From: Sparassis latifolia
Lineage: Eukaryota; Basidiomycota; Agaricomycetes; Polyporales; Sparassidaceae
DNA: 64,000 nucleotides
Reading direction: 5' to 3'
NCBI GenBank assembly: GCA_018466975.1
Contig: CM031556.1
Location: 4,216,001-4,280,000 of the forward strand
Position numbers and translations under genes: made by a program
The notes under the pieces: model-generated
What the model was told of the DNA's origin: nothing
The model's input: the letters and a program-made list of their open reading frames with translations, nothing else
Databases searched by the model: none
Part shown: positions 23,501 through 35,765 of the stretch, in pieces
Layout of the letters: every line of letters begins with the position of its first letter
Numbering within the stretch: position 1 is the first letter of the stretch

Positions 23501-25260
23501 CGCCAGTAACTCTGTGAAACAGGACTCAGGGAGGAGTGTCGTGATGAAGCCTTGCAAGCTCACCCCACGAGTATGACGAAGGCGTCATGCCGAGCGCTCT
23601 CCACGATGGATCGAGCGCATCTACGCCAAGAAGACTATCATGGAGAAGGCCGCGAGGGACTAAGACGACATTGAGCTACGTAGATGAGGCCAAAATAAAC
23701 ACTCACTCTGGCTAACGTGGGCTCCAATTGCTGTTTGGTATTCCTCGCGGGCACTGCTGTCCACGTTCACATGCAAGGGCAGGGGTTTATATTCGCCGAG
23801 GCCGTCCTCTGGAGAACGCATGAGCGATACTTCAAGGAAGGACTCGAGAACGTACTTGATGACTTATTGTAGACGGCCAGCCATGCGCCAACCTCTATCC
23901 ACGCCCGCAGTAGCTTGGCGCGGGTGTGCTTACCTTCGGGCGTCGACGGCTCTATCTCTGGCGGACTCAGCGCGATCTCCTCGGTTGGCGAGTCGTGCAT
24001 TGTATGAGCGAGAAATTCGACCGCAGCGAACACGTCCTTGCTGTGCGAGATCAGGATGTGCGACACGAATCATAGAGACTACGCACATAGTCGCGTTCCA
24101 ACCGATTTTGCTCTGGAAGCGCGGGCGCGTCACGGGAAGAATGCGTACCTCGCCTTTCCACAGCCGGTTCTCGATGATGCTGCAAACGGTCAACTCAGTT
24201 CGACAAACGACAGGTGGTAAACCTACGTGAGTACTGTCTCCCAGCCCGTCAGGACGCTCGCCTTCGGCGTTCGACCCAGGGTCGGATGCGCGAGCTTGTC
24301 CCTCGTCAACTCCTCGACAAGCGTGACCGGAATCACTCCTGGGATGACGTCCGACGACATGCAGTACATTGAACACTGGCAGCACACGTGCAAGTCCAAT
24401 AGCACCTCGTCCTCGCCGTGGAACGGCGGATTCAACTTCCGCGCATCCACCGCGCGCTCGTAAGTATGCCAATGGTGCGTCGTGTTCGCCTGCCCGAACG
24501 GCTGCTCTCCGCCCACGCACCGGCTCGTCTTCTTCCGCCGCGCCATGTCCGGGAGCTCCAGCGGGCGCTCCAGCGGGGGCAGCACGCTCGACGAGCGCCA
24601 CAGGATGAGCACCCACCCGTTGTGCTCGCGGCAGTAGTACGCGTGCGGGTGCGGGATCGCCGTGCGCACCTCGTCCGCGGTCGGCGCCTGCGGGCTCATG
24701 GTCATCGGCAGCGGCTGCGCGACGCTCACCGAGTACAGCGTGTGCTCCGGGTCGTGCAGTATGTCCGAGAGCACGGGGGGCAGCACGCCCGGGCCGGGAC
24801 GCTCACACCGCGCGCGCAGCTCCGCGTCGAACCAGCGTAGTTCCTCGTCGTTGCTCCGGCCCTCGATGATGATCTTCCGAGCGGTGTTCGAGCTGCCCCA
24901 GTTAGAGCTTTCCCAGACTTGCTCGGTGGGTACCCACGTGTTTTGTTCTCCCCAACTGTCGTTCCCCCACGAAGTGCTGTCCGGTGCGGAGACCAGTTCC
25001 GGTATGGGCTCGTCGTCCTGCGGCTCGTTAAACGCATAGAACGTCGGTGGAGGGGAGCGATAAGGCACTTCGGAGACTACTGTGGGCGGGACGTAAGTCG
25101 TGCGCGACGATCCGTGCGGTTTGTCGTTTTTGTAGAAGTACGCCGCGGGGATGGGCTCGTGAATCTGCTTGTTGCCCGCGTCGTCAGGCATGGAAGGAAG
25201 AGGACGAGGTGGCTGGTCAGAGCGTTGAGGGGTATGAGGGGGGGCGTCGCTGGAAGTCAT
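20594..25260 (-). CDS. UBP2: Ubp2-type ubiquitin carboxyl-terminal hydrolase (USP family)
   Basis: This is a cysteine deubiquitinase of the Ubp2 group. It starts at 25260 (MTSSDAPPHTPQRSDQ). The long N-terminal half ends in a block IENRLWKGE and SKIGWNAT typical of Ubp2. The Cys box reads GLNQLGNTCYLNSLLQ near 22700-22750, and an intron follows Q before YFYTIKDLRDA. A large Ser/Asp/Pro-rich insertion (about 22050-22400) interrupts the catalytic domain. The His box is GSSPSWGHYFLYSRHLP near 20850, followed by WFKYNDSDVS. A last intron joins NPYM to LVFARR, and the gene ends at 20594. In yeast Ubp2 trims Lys63-linked chains made by Rsp5; the same role here is inferred. It is divergent from the CreB-type gene. 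Confidence 0.88.
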
Positions 25261-26615
25261 GACGAAGAATGCACACGAGTGGGGCTAATAGTGGGTCATG
25301 CAAACGTCGAGGTTCCAACTTCCAAGAACAACGCCGTCTAACGCCACTGTTCACGGTAAGATTTCGAAGACGATGATCAGCGTACAAGATTCGGAGTAAA
25401 CATGCTAACTGAGATGGCGGCATACCAAATAATTTTCAGGAGATCCGACGCGCAGTACAAGTAACCATAGCGGGGGGTGCCAATGATGACCAAGACAGAG
25501 GACATCAGGAGGATAGCGAAGGATGAGGAAACGTCTGCGGCAAAACACAGAGACACAAAGTCACCAAGCTGTAGTACATGTGCAGCTATGCACTGCTCAC
25601 CGAATGTTACGGCGAAGGGCGGACACGCAACATCAGAGATCACCAAGACGGAAGTAAGACCGAGTTCAAGTTGTACGATTCGAGGGTACGATCGGACGAA
25701 TCGTAGTGAGCATTTGAATCGTCTGAAACACTGGATACGCACCGAGATATGGCGAGAGATGTTCCAAACAAAAGTGCAGGCGATATGGGCTCAACTACAG
25801 CTCTTCGAGATGTTCGTTGTGCGCAGACGCGACGCGATTGCCATATGTGGACCGTGCGGACAGATATTGTAAAGTTCCCACGCTTTATCAGAGACTGGGC
25901 ATCGGCGGCAGGCGATATCGAGCGCGCAGGGGCGCGGCACGGGCGACGTGCATGACCGCGACGTGTTCAACAGCGTAAAGCGCCTTCACGAACGAATACT
26001 CCGATTATTACGGGAAAGACACGCGCAAGATTGCATGACCATCGGCCGTGACTATTCCACTCAGACCACCCTCCCTCTTGAATATCTACAACGGGTTAGA
26101 AACCTGGCGGCACCGTATGCATGATCTGTTGTGGTCATCTGCGTGGTTTGCGCCTGGGATGATGCATCGATGATGGAGAGAGCCTTGGCATGTCGCACAT
26201 GGTCGCAGGCGTTTGGTGCGCAGTCGGTACCGTCAGCCGTAGTTCCCGGTAGGAACCAGGCACCCCGCGGCTTCGCCAGATCTCATCCTGCGTGGCCGCC
26301 ATGGCTGCGATAATAAATAGATTCATTTGTTTTTACGAGGGGTTCTGCGTTGTGGTACCGGTGTTTGCAGACGAGGCGGTGGACACAGCAGGAGAGTCAC
26401 TGGTGGTCTGGCGGGAGATGGCGGAAGGAGATCTGTGATCAATTAACGATGACCTGTAGTTACCATATTGGGCGAGCGTGCCTTGGCCCGGGAAGCCGAC
26501 GTGGTAAGCTGGAGGAAGATGAGAGCGCTCGTAAACAGCCTCTGCTCGACGCCCGCCATCATCGTGGATATCGCGTCCGTCCACTCGACGCTCAAGAACC
26601 CCTTGAGCCCGCGTT
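25261..26615. other. Divergent intergenic region between the two deubiquitinase genes
   Basis: About 1.35 kb separates the divergent starts of the Ubp2-type and CreB-type genes and should hold both promoters. A minus-strand frame at 25377-25742 encodes a fairly hydrophobic 121-residue peptide with possible membrane segments (SSFAILLMSSVLVIIGTP), and a plus-strand frame overlaps it. Neither resembles a known family or has clear splice partners, so I do not call a gene. Confidence 0.35.
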
Positions 26616-29600
26616 ATGGCCATTGCAAAATGGATTTCCTTCGGTGCTGCACAGTCCTCGAGCCCTCCACCCCCACCCGCCCCCGTACATCCTCCCGTGG
26701 TCTCCGGTGCAGATGCAAAGCAGTTTGGCTTAGAGAATGTGAGTAGCACCACTGTTCCTCGTGTCTCTAGCTCACCACTCATCCTCGTAGTTTGGGAATA
26801 CATGGTGCGTACACCTTACCATCCTCGTCGCATCCACCGAGTGCTGCGCGAACGAACTGGGGCACACAATGGACAGAGACCATTCAATTCGCGGCACTCA
26901 GTGTCCGAGGCAGTCTCTCATACACCCCGTCGATCCTGCTTTGCCCGGTGTGAACGAAGAACGGGTTGTAATCGTGACCGGACCGAGAGCAGCCGTGCAT
27001 GGCGACGTGTAGAGCACATCCCCTGCCGCCTGAGCAAGGGCGGATACTGCACGAGACACTCGCTTTCCAACACCACCTGCGAGTGACGATGTCGCATTAT
27101 GAAGTTGTCTTGCCCATTGTACCCCGCCGTTCGTTCGGCTAGGCTAGGGTACTTACAGCGTGCCCGCCCAGCATCGGAAAGGTTTTCTCATGCAGGTCGC
27201 GTCTCCTCCCTTTCGCTGTCATGTACCGTGTCTGAACGGGGCGGTCACGACCGGACCGGAGCACGGCCATGGCGGACAGGCTGCTTTCTCAGCTTGCCTC
27301 CCTTTGTTAGCTGCATACTAACTCTAATTAATTCCCGCAGTTATGCCAACTCTGTCCTCCAAGCCCTCTACTTCTGCGGCCCGTTCCGCGAACTCCTAGA
27401 GCAATACCCCGATCCCTCCGTTCCCGATGTCCCCGCTCCCATTGTTGTCCCTACCCCCGCGCCGCCCCCACCGCCCGTGCACGTCGCCCCGCCCAGCGTG
27501 CCCCACCACTCGCGACGCAAGGTCGAACGCAAGTTCTCCATGTCAGAGACCTCCTCGCAGACACAGGTGACCCTTGTGAGCTCCCCCGTTCCCGCTGCCC
27601 TGCCAATCCCGCCCACGCCGCCGACGCTGCTGTCTGCTCTCCGGTCGCTCTTCCTTTACATCAGCAGAAACCCGGCTGACAGGGGCACAGTCGCCCCACG
27701 TGCGTTTATTGAGAAACTCCGAGAGGTTAATGAGCTCTTCCGCGGGTCCATGCACCAGGACGCGCACGAGTTCCTCAACTTCCTGCTCAACAGGATCGTC
27801 GAGGAGATGGACGACGACCGCAGGAGCGGACTCGTGAGCGGGAATGCTATCGGAAACGGGAACGGGCACGCGTACGCAAACGACACAAACCCGTCGGGCG
27901 AAGATCGTGAGTGTTTCGTTCTTCGCGTCACGAGTATCAATTTACGTTGCTTCGCCGGAAGTGTCGACATCCATCACCACGCTATCGTCCGTGCCGGCCC
28001 CGGCGACCACTTCGTCCGCGTCCACATCACATCCTTGGATGTACCACTCGACGTTCGTCCATCGGCTCTTTGAGGGCGTGCTCACGAGCGAGACGCGCTG
28101 CCTCACGTGCGAGACCGTGTCCTCCCGCGACGAGTCCTTCCTCGACCTGTCGATCGATATAGAGCAGAATTCGAGCGTCACGGCCTGTCTCCGCCAGTTC
28201 AGCGCCAGCGAGATGCTGTGCCAAAAGAACAAGTTCTTCTGCGACTCGTGTTGCGACCTGCAAGAGGCCGAGAAACGGTGCGTGGATCACGTGGGTAAGG
28301 GCGCCTGTCGTACTGACGCGCAGATAGCATGAAGATCAAGAAGCTTCCGAATGTGCTGGCGCTGCATCTTAAGCGCTTCAAGTACCAGGAGGATCTAGGC
28401 AAGTATATCAAGCTGACGTATCGCGTCGCGTTTCCTATGGAGCTTCGGCTGTTCAACACTGTGGATGATGCCGACGACCCGGACAGGCTGTACGAGCTTT
28501 TCGCGATCGTCGTACACATCGGAAAGTGGGTGGTGACCGTAGATGACTTCTTCGGATAGCTAACCTGCTTCCTCCGCCCAGCGGCCCGCATCACGGACAC
28601 TACGTGACGATCATCAAGGCGCACGGCGCCTGGATGCTCTTCGACGACGACAGCGTCGAGACGATCAAAGAGTCCGAGATTTCAAAGTACTTCGGCGAGT
28701 GCAACTGCGGGTCCGCGTACGTACTCTACTATCAGGCCGTTGACCTCGACATGGCCGCCCTTGGGATCCGGCCTCCCCCGCCTCCGGCACCTTCTTCGAC
28801 GGACCTCGGCTCACCTGCAGGCAGGACCTTGAATCTGACGGCGGAGCACAGCGAGCTGGAGCCGGGCTCCCCTGCTCTTCCCCCAGGACTCACGGAGGAG
28901 CCTGAAGTCTCAGACAGCGGCGACTCCCCCGCCCCTGCGACGCCCACCCCTGTTGCCCACCTAAATTCATTCCTTAATACACAAACCCACCCCAGCGAAG
29001 TTCCCTCCTCGCCTTTGCCGCCCAACCCCAGTCTCCCCGTCCCACCAAACGCACCGAACTCCCCACCGGCGCCAACCGCCGCAGGCCCGCTGGGCGGACT
29101 CTTCAACACGCTGCGGCACTCGCAGTCTGCGCGCGCGCGCCCGGCGAGCAGCGCGGAGAACCGTCGGAGCCTGCTGGAGCCCCCCGTGCCCTTCTTGCAC
29201 TCGCACCCACCCGTCTCGATGCGCCGTCCGGCTACGGCGCAGCCCATCGCGTCGACCGCGGACAAGGGCCACCACGCGCATGACCTCCCCTCTGCACCCG
29301 GGTCCCCAGTCACGATGCACGGCGTCGTGAACGGGCTCGGGATCGCACTGGGCAACCCTGCTCACCACCACAGCCACACCGTCAAAGACAAGGACAAGGA
29401 TAAGGACAAAGACAAGGAACGGGAGAAGGACAAGTCGCCGGAGAAGAAGGCGAGCATGTGGTTCAAACGCAAGTCGTCGCGCGTGGACTTTGCGTTCGGC
29501 GGGTCGTCGTCGGAGCGCCCGCGCACCGCAGACAGCTCGGCGTGGTTCCACCCGTCACACAAGGACGCCGTCAGGACGGCGGACTCCGGCGTGTTCGGCC

Positions 29601-30190
29601 GCCCGCAGGCGTACCCGCTCTCGACGCCGTCCTCGCCGGTCTCGGGCGAGGCGACGCCGTTCTTCCCGCGCCCGGAGCACAAAAAGTCGTCGCCCGAGCT
29701 CGCGCGTGCGAAGGGCAGGGGGACCAGCCTGACCGGCTCGTCTGTGCTATCCAAGCTTCCCCCGCGGCCGTCGACGGCGGGCGCGACGATGTCGCGGTCA
29801 CGGCCGATGTCTAGCTACGTCCCTCCCGTTCCTGCGTTACCTTCCTCGCCCGTCGTTAATGGCAGTGCGCTGCCTGCGGAGCACGGGAGCGTCAAGGGCA
29901 AGGAGCCCCAACGTTCCGCTGAGGGCGCTGCTGCTACTGCGCTGCATGCCCACCACTCGCCACTGTCCACTGCTCCAGCCGTTGCTCCGTCATCGTCAAC
30001 CGGCACGGCAAGCACCAGGAGTATGAGCACCAGCGTAGCGGATAGTCAGGCTCCTTCTTCGAAGCACCACTGGAGGCGGAAGCTGAGCCTCACGGCGCCC
30101 ATGCTCGGTTTTGGCCGGAAGGACCGGGAGAAGGATAAAGACCGGCAGAGAGAGAAGGACCAGGTGCCGCCGACCTCCTTCGCGCGGTGA
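26616..30190 (+). CDS. creB: CreB/Ubp9/Ubp13-type ubiquitin carboxyl-terminal hydrolase
   Basis: Six exons (26616-26738, 26791-26804, 27341-27906, 27962-28277, 28328-28525, 28582-30190) join in frame to 941 codons. The start is [13 protein letters not shown]. The Cys box [20 protein letters not shown] is assembled from three exons. Blocks typical of the USP12/46-Ubp9/13-CreB group follow: [58 protein letters not shown] and the His box [17 protein letters not shown]. The roughly 400-residue C-terminal tail is low complexity, with a Lys/Asp run near 29388-29430. CreB counters ubiquitination in carbon catabolite control in Aspergillus; that role here is inferred by family. Confidence 0.9.
26739..27340 (+). 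other. Microexon and unusually long intron splitting the catalytic Cys codon
   Basis: A 52-bp intron (26739-26790) is followed by a 14-nt exon (TTTGGGAATACATG, 26791-26804) and then a 536-bp intron (26805-27340) that ends with a TACTAAC-type branch site and TTCCCGCAG. The catalytic cysteine codon is TG from the microexon plus T from exon 3. The second intron is about ten times the length of the others in this window. It contains two diverged copies of a roughly 35-bp GACCGGACCG-containing word, near 26975 and 27248. Confidence 0.85.
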
Positions 30191-30655
30191 CGCGTTGTAT
30201 TTCTAGATGCCTCTCCACCTGCGCGCTAGACAGCCTTGACCTCTTTTTATCACCTTCGCTTTCATGCTTGTTTTTCCCCTTTTTTGGTTTGTGCTTCTGT
30301 ACTCTGGCCCGCGTGCGCGCCCCGTTGTCTGACGCAGCCGCGGACCGTTGGGGTACGTCGATGGCTATGGCTATGGACTCGATTGCATATACCTACACTC
30401 TGCTCCGCTATATCTACAGCACAATGTATATATTATTACCCGCATAATGAATATGTATTGCTTCATCCGTCGTCATCCATATTCCGCTGTTCAATTCTGT
30501 GATCATGGTATCATAATGCCTGTACCCCCTTGACTTCTTGCCACAAGTCTCGTCCGCCTTACAGCACACTCAATTTCAAGAGTACACTGTTAGTATACAG
30601 CACGACAGCACTACGACATTAGAGGGTATACTCTACTGGGAATAAGCACTACTCT
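30191..30655. other. Convergent 3' region, no gene seen
   Basis: About 465 bp between the stop of the CreB-type gene and the stop of the convergent C2/membrane protein gene. It is pyrimidine-rich at first, then mixed. It is most likely 3' untranslated and terminator DNA. No open frame of interest is seen. Confidence 0.45.
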
Positions 30656-32503
30656 CTAATCACCGGACTTACCTCCTGCTCTGGACGGACTCGTTTCAGG
30701 TGCCGGCTGTTCCTGCGAAGAAACGCACGACTCCGCAAAGGCTCTTCTGCCCCTCACGACCCACCAAATGCTCCTTCCACACCAGATGCCAAAATTCCAC
30801 AGCCTATGGAACCCGAAGACGAGGTACTGCAGGCTGACGAGCGTGCCCGCGACGCAGGACATCACGAGCACCGCCGTGGGCCACCTCGTCCACGCCACGC
30901 CGAGGAGGAAGACCATCAGCGTAACCGCGGAGAGGAACATGAAGAGCGTGGGCAGCCTGCAGGTGAGGCAGAAGAAGAAGTACGAGTTGTACACGTCTGT
31001 CGCGAGTTTCTGTGGGCGACGTTCTGAGCAAGTTAGACTCGGGAGATGAAGAGTGCTGGTCCGCACCTGGAACTTAGTGGCGTTCGCGCCGCTGTATAGG
31101 AAGAGGAACCACGCGTCAAACACGATTCCAAGGCCTGCTGAGATGGCTCCAAACGCAACCACACGTTGCATGGCCCCGTCTGTGTCGAACAGCGTTCCGG
31201 GATTGAAGCCAAATACGGCTGCATCAATTCTGCATTACAGACGATAAGCACGGGAGGAACGATGATATCAAGGGAGAATCGGCGTACCCAGCTAGAGCCA
31301 GAAGCTGACGAGTCATCGATTGTCAGTCAATGATGTCGCCGCACTGAAGACATCACCTACCGATGCACCCACGACGTACCATTCGGTCAGCAGTCGCCCG
31401 AGGACTTTCTCAAAGTCACACTCTAGGGTCGCCTCTTGAAGCTCGCGGTACGGTGTAAATATGTCGAGAATGCTTTCCGCGAGGGACAGCGGAGTCTGCA
31501 TACTAATCTGATCGACATAGCGGGGCAGCATCATTGACGAGAACCACCCTCCGCTCTCTTTGCTGTCATTGAACTCGAACGAGTCGTCCTCTCTAAAAGA
31601 AGGGAAGTATTCCTCGTGTGGTGTCGATGGGCCCGACGACTCGCATGATACTGAGGTGCATGGGTCGTCATCTGAGCCAATTCGGTATCCCTGAATTCGC
31701 CGCCGTCGTCTTCTCCTGAGTTGGTTACCAACGTCGACGGAATCGGTCTTCAACTCTTCGTTGCACGCTTCCCCGCTCGGAGGGGCTTGATCCACGTCAA
31801 AATCTTGCGCCCAATCAGATTCCTGACTTACAAGTGTGCAACAATGTCACGTACCAGACGCGGCCTCAGAGTCGTCATCACTCACATTACTTGAGCTTGA
31901 CGACGACGACGACGCATGTAATGCGGCGGAAGATGGTGGAGTAATTAGATACGACGGTGGATGGAGTCTGACTGTGAGTACTGCATAATGTAGCTGCCGC
32001 CCACGGACGGTCGGACTCTTTTTTTGCGGTCCCGGGCAGCTCAGACGCAGATCCAGATCTGCGGTGATGACATCATAAGAGGCTGAGGCATACAGACCCA
32101 CGGCATCTGGGGACTCACTTGCACCAGGACTGTCCTGCTTTTCCAGAAGCTCTCCCAAAGATATATATACAGACCCAACGAGATGACGCTTCTTCCGATT
32201 TTTGCTTTTGCTGTGCGATTTATGCCATACGCGGATGTCGAGCTTAGACTCGATACCTACATCACGCCTTAGGACACACGCAGGCCGTCGTTAGTTTCAC
32301 GCGGACATCAATCAGAACCGCAACGTAACACGACTCACAACAGCAATGGCATTTTGAGGTTTGGATTCTGTCCATCGGACCCGAGGATAGTCTCATGCGT
32401 CTGCTCGTTCCCCATCACGAAAACGGAGACGATAGGTCGCCATGACTTCTCCGGGCGTACAAACTGTAATCCTTTGGTGCAAACGACTTCCAACGCCGCT
32501 CAG
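30656..32503 (-). CDS. C2-like domain plus C-terminal transmembrane protein
   Basis: A minus-strand multi-exon gene whose 5' end I cannot fix. Exons from about 32490 read GLQFVRPEKSW, IVSVFVMGNEQTHETILGSD, then LDIRVWHKSHSKSKN and LVGSVYISLGELLEKQ, a beta-sandwich pattern like a C2 domain. A Ser/Asp-rich linker with Arg and Ser runs follows, then WFSSMMLPRYVDQISMQTPL. The C-terminal half has four or five hydrophobic segments, including VVAFGAISAGLGIVFDAWFL, YFFFCLTCRLPTLFMFLSAV and LMVFLLGVAWTRW, and ends at 30656. It may be a lipid-associated membrane protein. I infer this from composition only and know no assigned function. Confidence 0.6.
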
Positions 32504-33578
32504 TCAAAAGGACATATGATGCTGCGGAAAGCGCATACTGGTCAAATGCCAAGTGCGGTATCGGGAGAGGTCAGTCCAACTACGTGTGAGGGAAGGGCTG
32601 ATTCATACTCAGAAGGATGCGATGCCTGCATTATACGGACGAGTCAGTCGAAATCTTGCCAACGAATATCCTATGCGTTCGCCGCAGTGGGATATTCTCC
32701 GGTACAGCCCGGCGAGACGATGAACCGGGCGCTTCGAACTTTAGGATAGTACGTCTTCGTGCGACGAGTACAGCACAACCAGAGTTGCAAAGGCAGCGGC
32801 CAGAGGAGACCACAATATTGAACGAGGGTCGCAAGCTCAGCTGGGCCTCATGAGTGGCAGCGGCGGTGCAGTGGGACCGAAAACAGGATGGGCGCTGGCA
32901 ATCCGGTGTCAGGCGCTGGCGGTGTACAGTCACTGCCGCCAACGTCGGAGTCATATGAAGCTGCGTAACTCCAATACTGCGTAACTCCAATACCTACTCC
33001 AAGTTCCAGAAGGCGTGATGCACAGATGCCCTTCAAGAAACCTCAGTATTGCCCTGAATTGCCTCAGGAACCGCCGTGCATGCTGCTAGGTATCAGTTGG
33101 GCAGTATTCGTAGGCGCTTATTTAATATTGTACGTCCATCGATGTCGTGACACGGTAAATCTTGTCTTTTTGTTTGCATCCGTGCTGACTACAACAGTGT
33201 CGCAGAAGATGTGGGTTTCGCTGCCAGCTTCAAGATCATCGTGATCATCATTTGTCTCCGCGAAGTGGCGTCGCACAAGTTGCCATCATGAACGATGGCC
33301 AGAATGGGCATCGTCGGGAGGCGCCTTTTGCTCGTTCACAATGTAGTCTTTTGTCAAGATCTCACTGAACGCTTCAAGAACAATTGCAAAGATCTACCAG
33401 AATAAATATCCTGGTTTCCTCCTCCTTCAGATCTCGTCGGAATACAAGAATATGGCTGTCTTCAGAGTGTCCCCGCGGGCTACAAGATCAAGGTTGACAT
33501 TGCACTTTGCCATCCACTCAAGCCTAGTGCCCCTTCTCGTCCGTCTCCTTCTTGGTTCTGTGCCGGTCACAGTAAACG
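32504..33578. other. Intergenic region, no gene seen
   Basis: Just over 1 kb between the uncertain start of the C2/membrane gene and F-box gene 4. Frames on both strands at 32354-32990 overlap each other and the C2 exons and look random. A 16-bp word (TGCGTAACTCCAATAC) is tandemly doubled near 32962-32993. The promoters of both flanking genes should lie here. Confidence 0.4.
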
Positions 33579-35765
33579 ATGGCACTTCCCCTCAAGTCCA
33601 TGGACTTCCTTGTTACCCGTCATGACGTTGCTAATGACAAGCCATGTTACATTGACAAGCTATCTAACGACATACTTGTAGACGAAGTCTTTAAATACCT
33701 GGATGCATTTGACATCTTACGCCTACGACAGGTGTGTCGCTGATACTCGGTGCTGAATTTGCTCAATGTCTAACGTATACTACAGGTCAGCAGGCTGTAT
33801 TATTATCTCACTCATCACTCCGCCATCTGGAAACGACTGTTACGAACTATCGACGTCCCCATCCCCCCTTTCCCTCCTTCTGCAAACTATTCACTCGAAA
33901 AACTCACCGGCTTTGAGGTCGAGCGCGCAGTCGTGCGTGCGGTATCGCTTGAACGGGACTGGAAAAAGGAAAAACCCGCGTACCGAATGTGGTGGAGTTT
34001 CTGCGCCCACCACGAAGTCCTCTCCATGGTCATGTTACCAGGAGGGCGTTATCTCATCGCTTCTGTGTCCGACAAGAAGCGGACGCGCTACTCAATCGTG
34101 CTCTTCGCCATGGACTCCGTGCTAGCAGGAGCCTTTGCCTTGGCAAAGACGAATACAATTACCGAAGCTTACAATCTTCAGGCAAGATACATGACTATTC
34201 AAGGCGAGCGCGGCATAGTTATCTCTTACGTTCGCAAACGCTGCAAAAAGAGGACAAAGAAAAGGTCTGTTTGTGTTAGAATTCCCGAAGATCTGTGCGC
34301 TAATTGTATGATTTTCAGTGCCAGTTCATCTGAGCACGGTGTTGACAAAGAAGAGCCTCCAATCAAATATCATGAATGTATCTCACTTCATGTCCAGCTC
34401 TCCTCACTTGATATTCTCGTAGACAGCCGGCTTGAACCTGGCTCAGAAGAATTCATCGAGTTTGCCAAAGCTCAGCCTCCCCCTTTCCAGATGCTCGCCA
34501 TGGTTCGCGCGAGTGCTCCCTTGGGCGTGCCCTCCCTCGATAATATTTTTGGATCGCCGTACCTGGCGATCCCTCAGGGCAACAACAAAATCGTCTTCAA
34601 GAACCTGAATGGCGGCGCGGGGTCCACGTTGAACTGCGGACCTACTGCTGTTGCCCCCATCGAGGTGCGCCTCATTGTCAAGGCTCCGCTTTCTCCCGCG
34701 GTTGAAGTTGTGCTGATCCACACATTGCAGAAACATACCATACTTGCCATCCGCCTCGTCCCCGCAGGAAACAAAATTCTCGTGGCACGCAGGATCTGCC
34801 CGGACAATGCGGAGCCTCTGCTCAGCGTCGAATACTTCAATGTCATCATTTCGGGTAAAGTCTCAACCGAGGTCCATCAGTTCAATACGGACCAGATGTT
34901 CTCCTTCGATGCGAACGCAGAGATCGCCCAGATATCTGACCACGGCATCCCCCCGAGGGAGGACGACAGCGTCATGGGTGACCTGTACGACTGCCCGGAG
35001 GTATGCACGCCCCGCCCTATCTCGGTCTATTTCACCCTGAAGAGCGGACCGATCCTGCTACGCTTGACACTCTTTCCCAAACGCAAAACAGACGCACCTC
35101 CGGCGTCATCCCCAAAGGGCTTCCCCACCAGTCCCACATCGCCCACACAAACACTCTCACACGCACGCACGTACGGTGCATACAAGTACCCTCTGCCAGA
35201 ACTCCGGATCTTGTCGTATCTATCCTGGGATTGCCATGGCATGGAAGTGCGCGTCCTGCCCGGGTCTTACCGTGCCATCGCGTACCTCGTAAAAAAGGGC
35301 AAAGATGGCGACGTCCCATCTGTCAGTCATTGCTTCCGGTACTACGACCCAGCAAGCCGCTCAGCAGACGCAGCAGCGAATGTAGACGAGTTGGACGCCG
35401 CAGCAGTAGAGGCGGTGGTGAACGGCCTGCAGCCGCCCAAGAGGGAAATCGTCAAGCAATTCCGTATCCCGCGCCGGGCCTTGAAGTCGGTCAGGGCGCT
35501 CGCATGGGACGAGAACATTGGCCGGCTGTGTATCGCAAGCGGAGATGGTACCTGCATTCAAGTCTTTGATTTTGCACATGCGTCGACAGTGGGTGAGTGG
35601 GCTGGCTGTCTCTGTTTAAGCGTCTGGGCAATGCTGATGTTCGTGCCAGAGCATACAGACGAGGGTATCGAACGCTGGCCTGTCCCTGTACATCTGGACC
35701 CGAATCCCGATGCGATCCTAACTCCTCGTCCGATGCTTCCAACCAAGACGGGCTTGGGAGAGTAA
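33579..35765 (+). CDS. F-box protein 4
   Basis: The gene starts at 33579 (MALPLKSMDFLVTR). The F-box (LSNDILVDEVFKYLD, ILRLRQ) sits at about residues 23-52 and is split by an intron ending just before GTCAGCAGG, exactly as in F-box gene 1. The rest is nearly continuous with two short introns, one near 34264-34318 and one near 35593-35650. Family blocks are VLSMVMLPGGRYLIASV, EAYNLQARYMTI, LGVPSLDNIFGSPYLAI, ALAWDENIGRLCIASGD and the tail RWPVPVHLDPNPDAILTP. It is the only one of the four on this strand and is closest to copy 3 by its tail. The likely role is SCF substrate adaptor. Confidence 0.8.

Noticed and set aside
28732..29754. Minus-strand frames opposite the CreB-type tail
   Set aside because: They are long only because of the GC-rich low-complexity coding sequence on the plus strand, and show no domain content.
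31847..32158. Start of the C2/membrane gene at 32158
   Set aside because: The codon there is TTG, and the reading frame continues upstream with C2-like sequence, so the true start lies further upstream.
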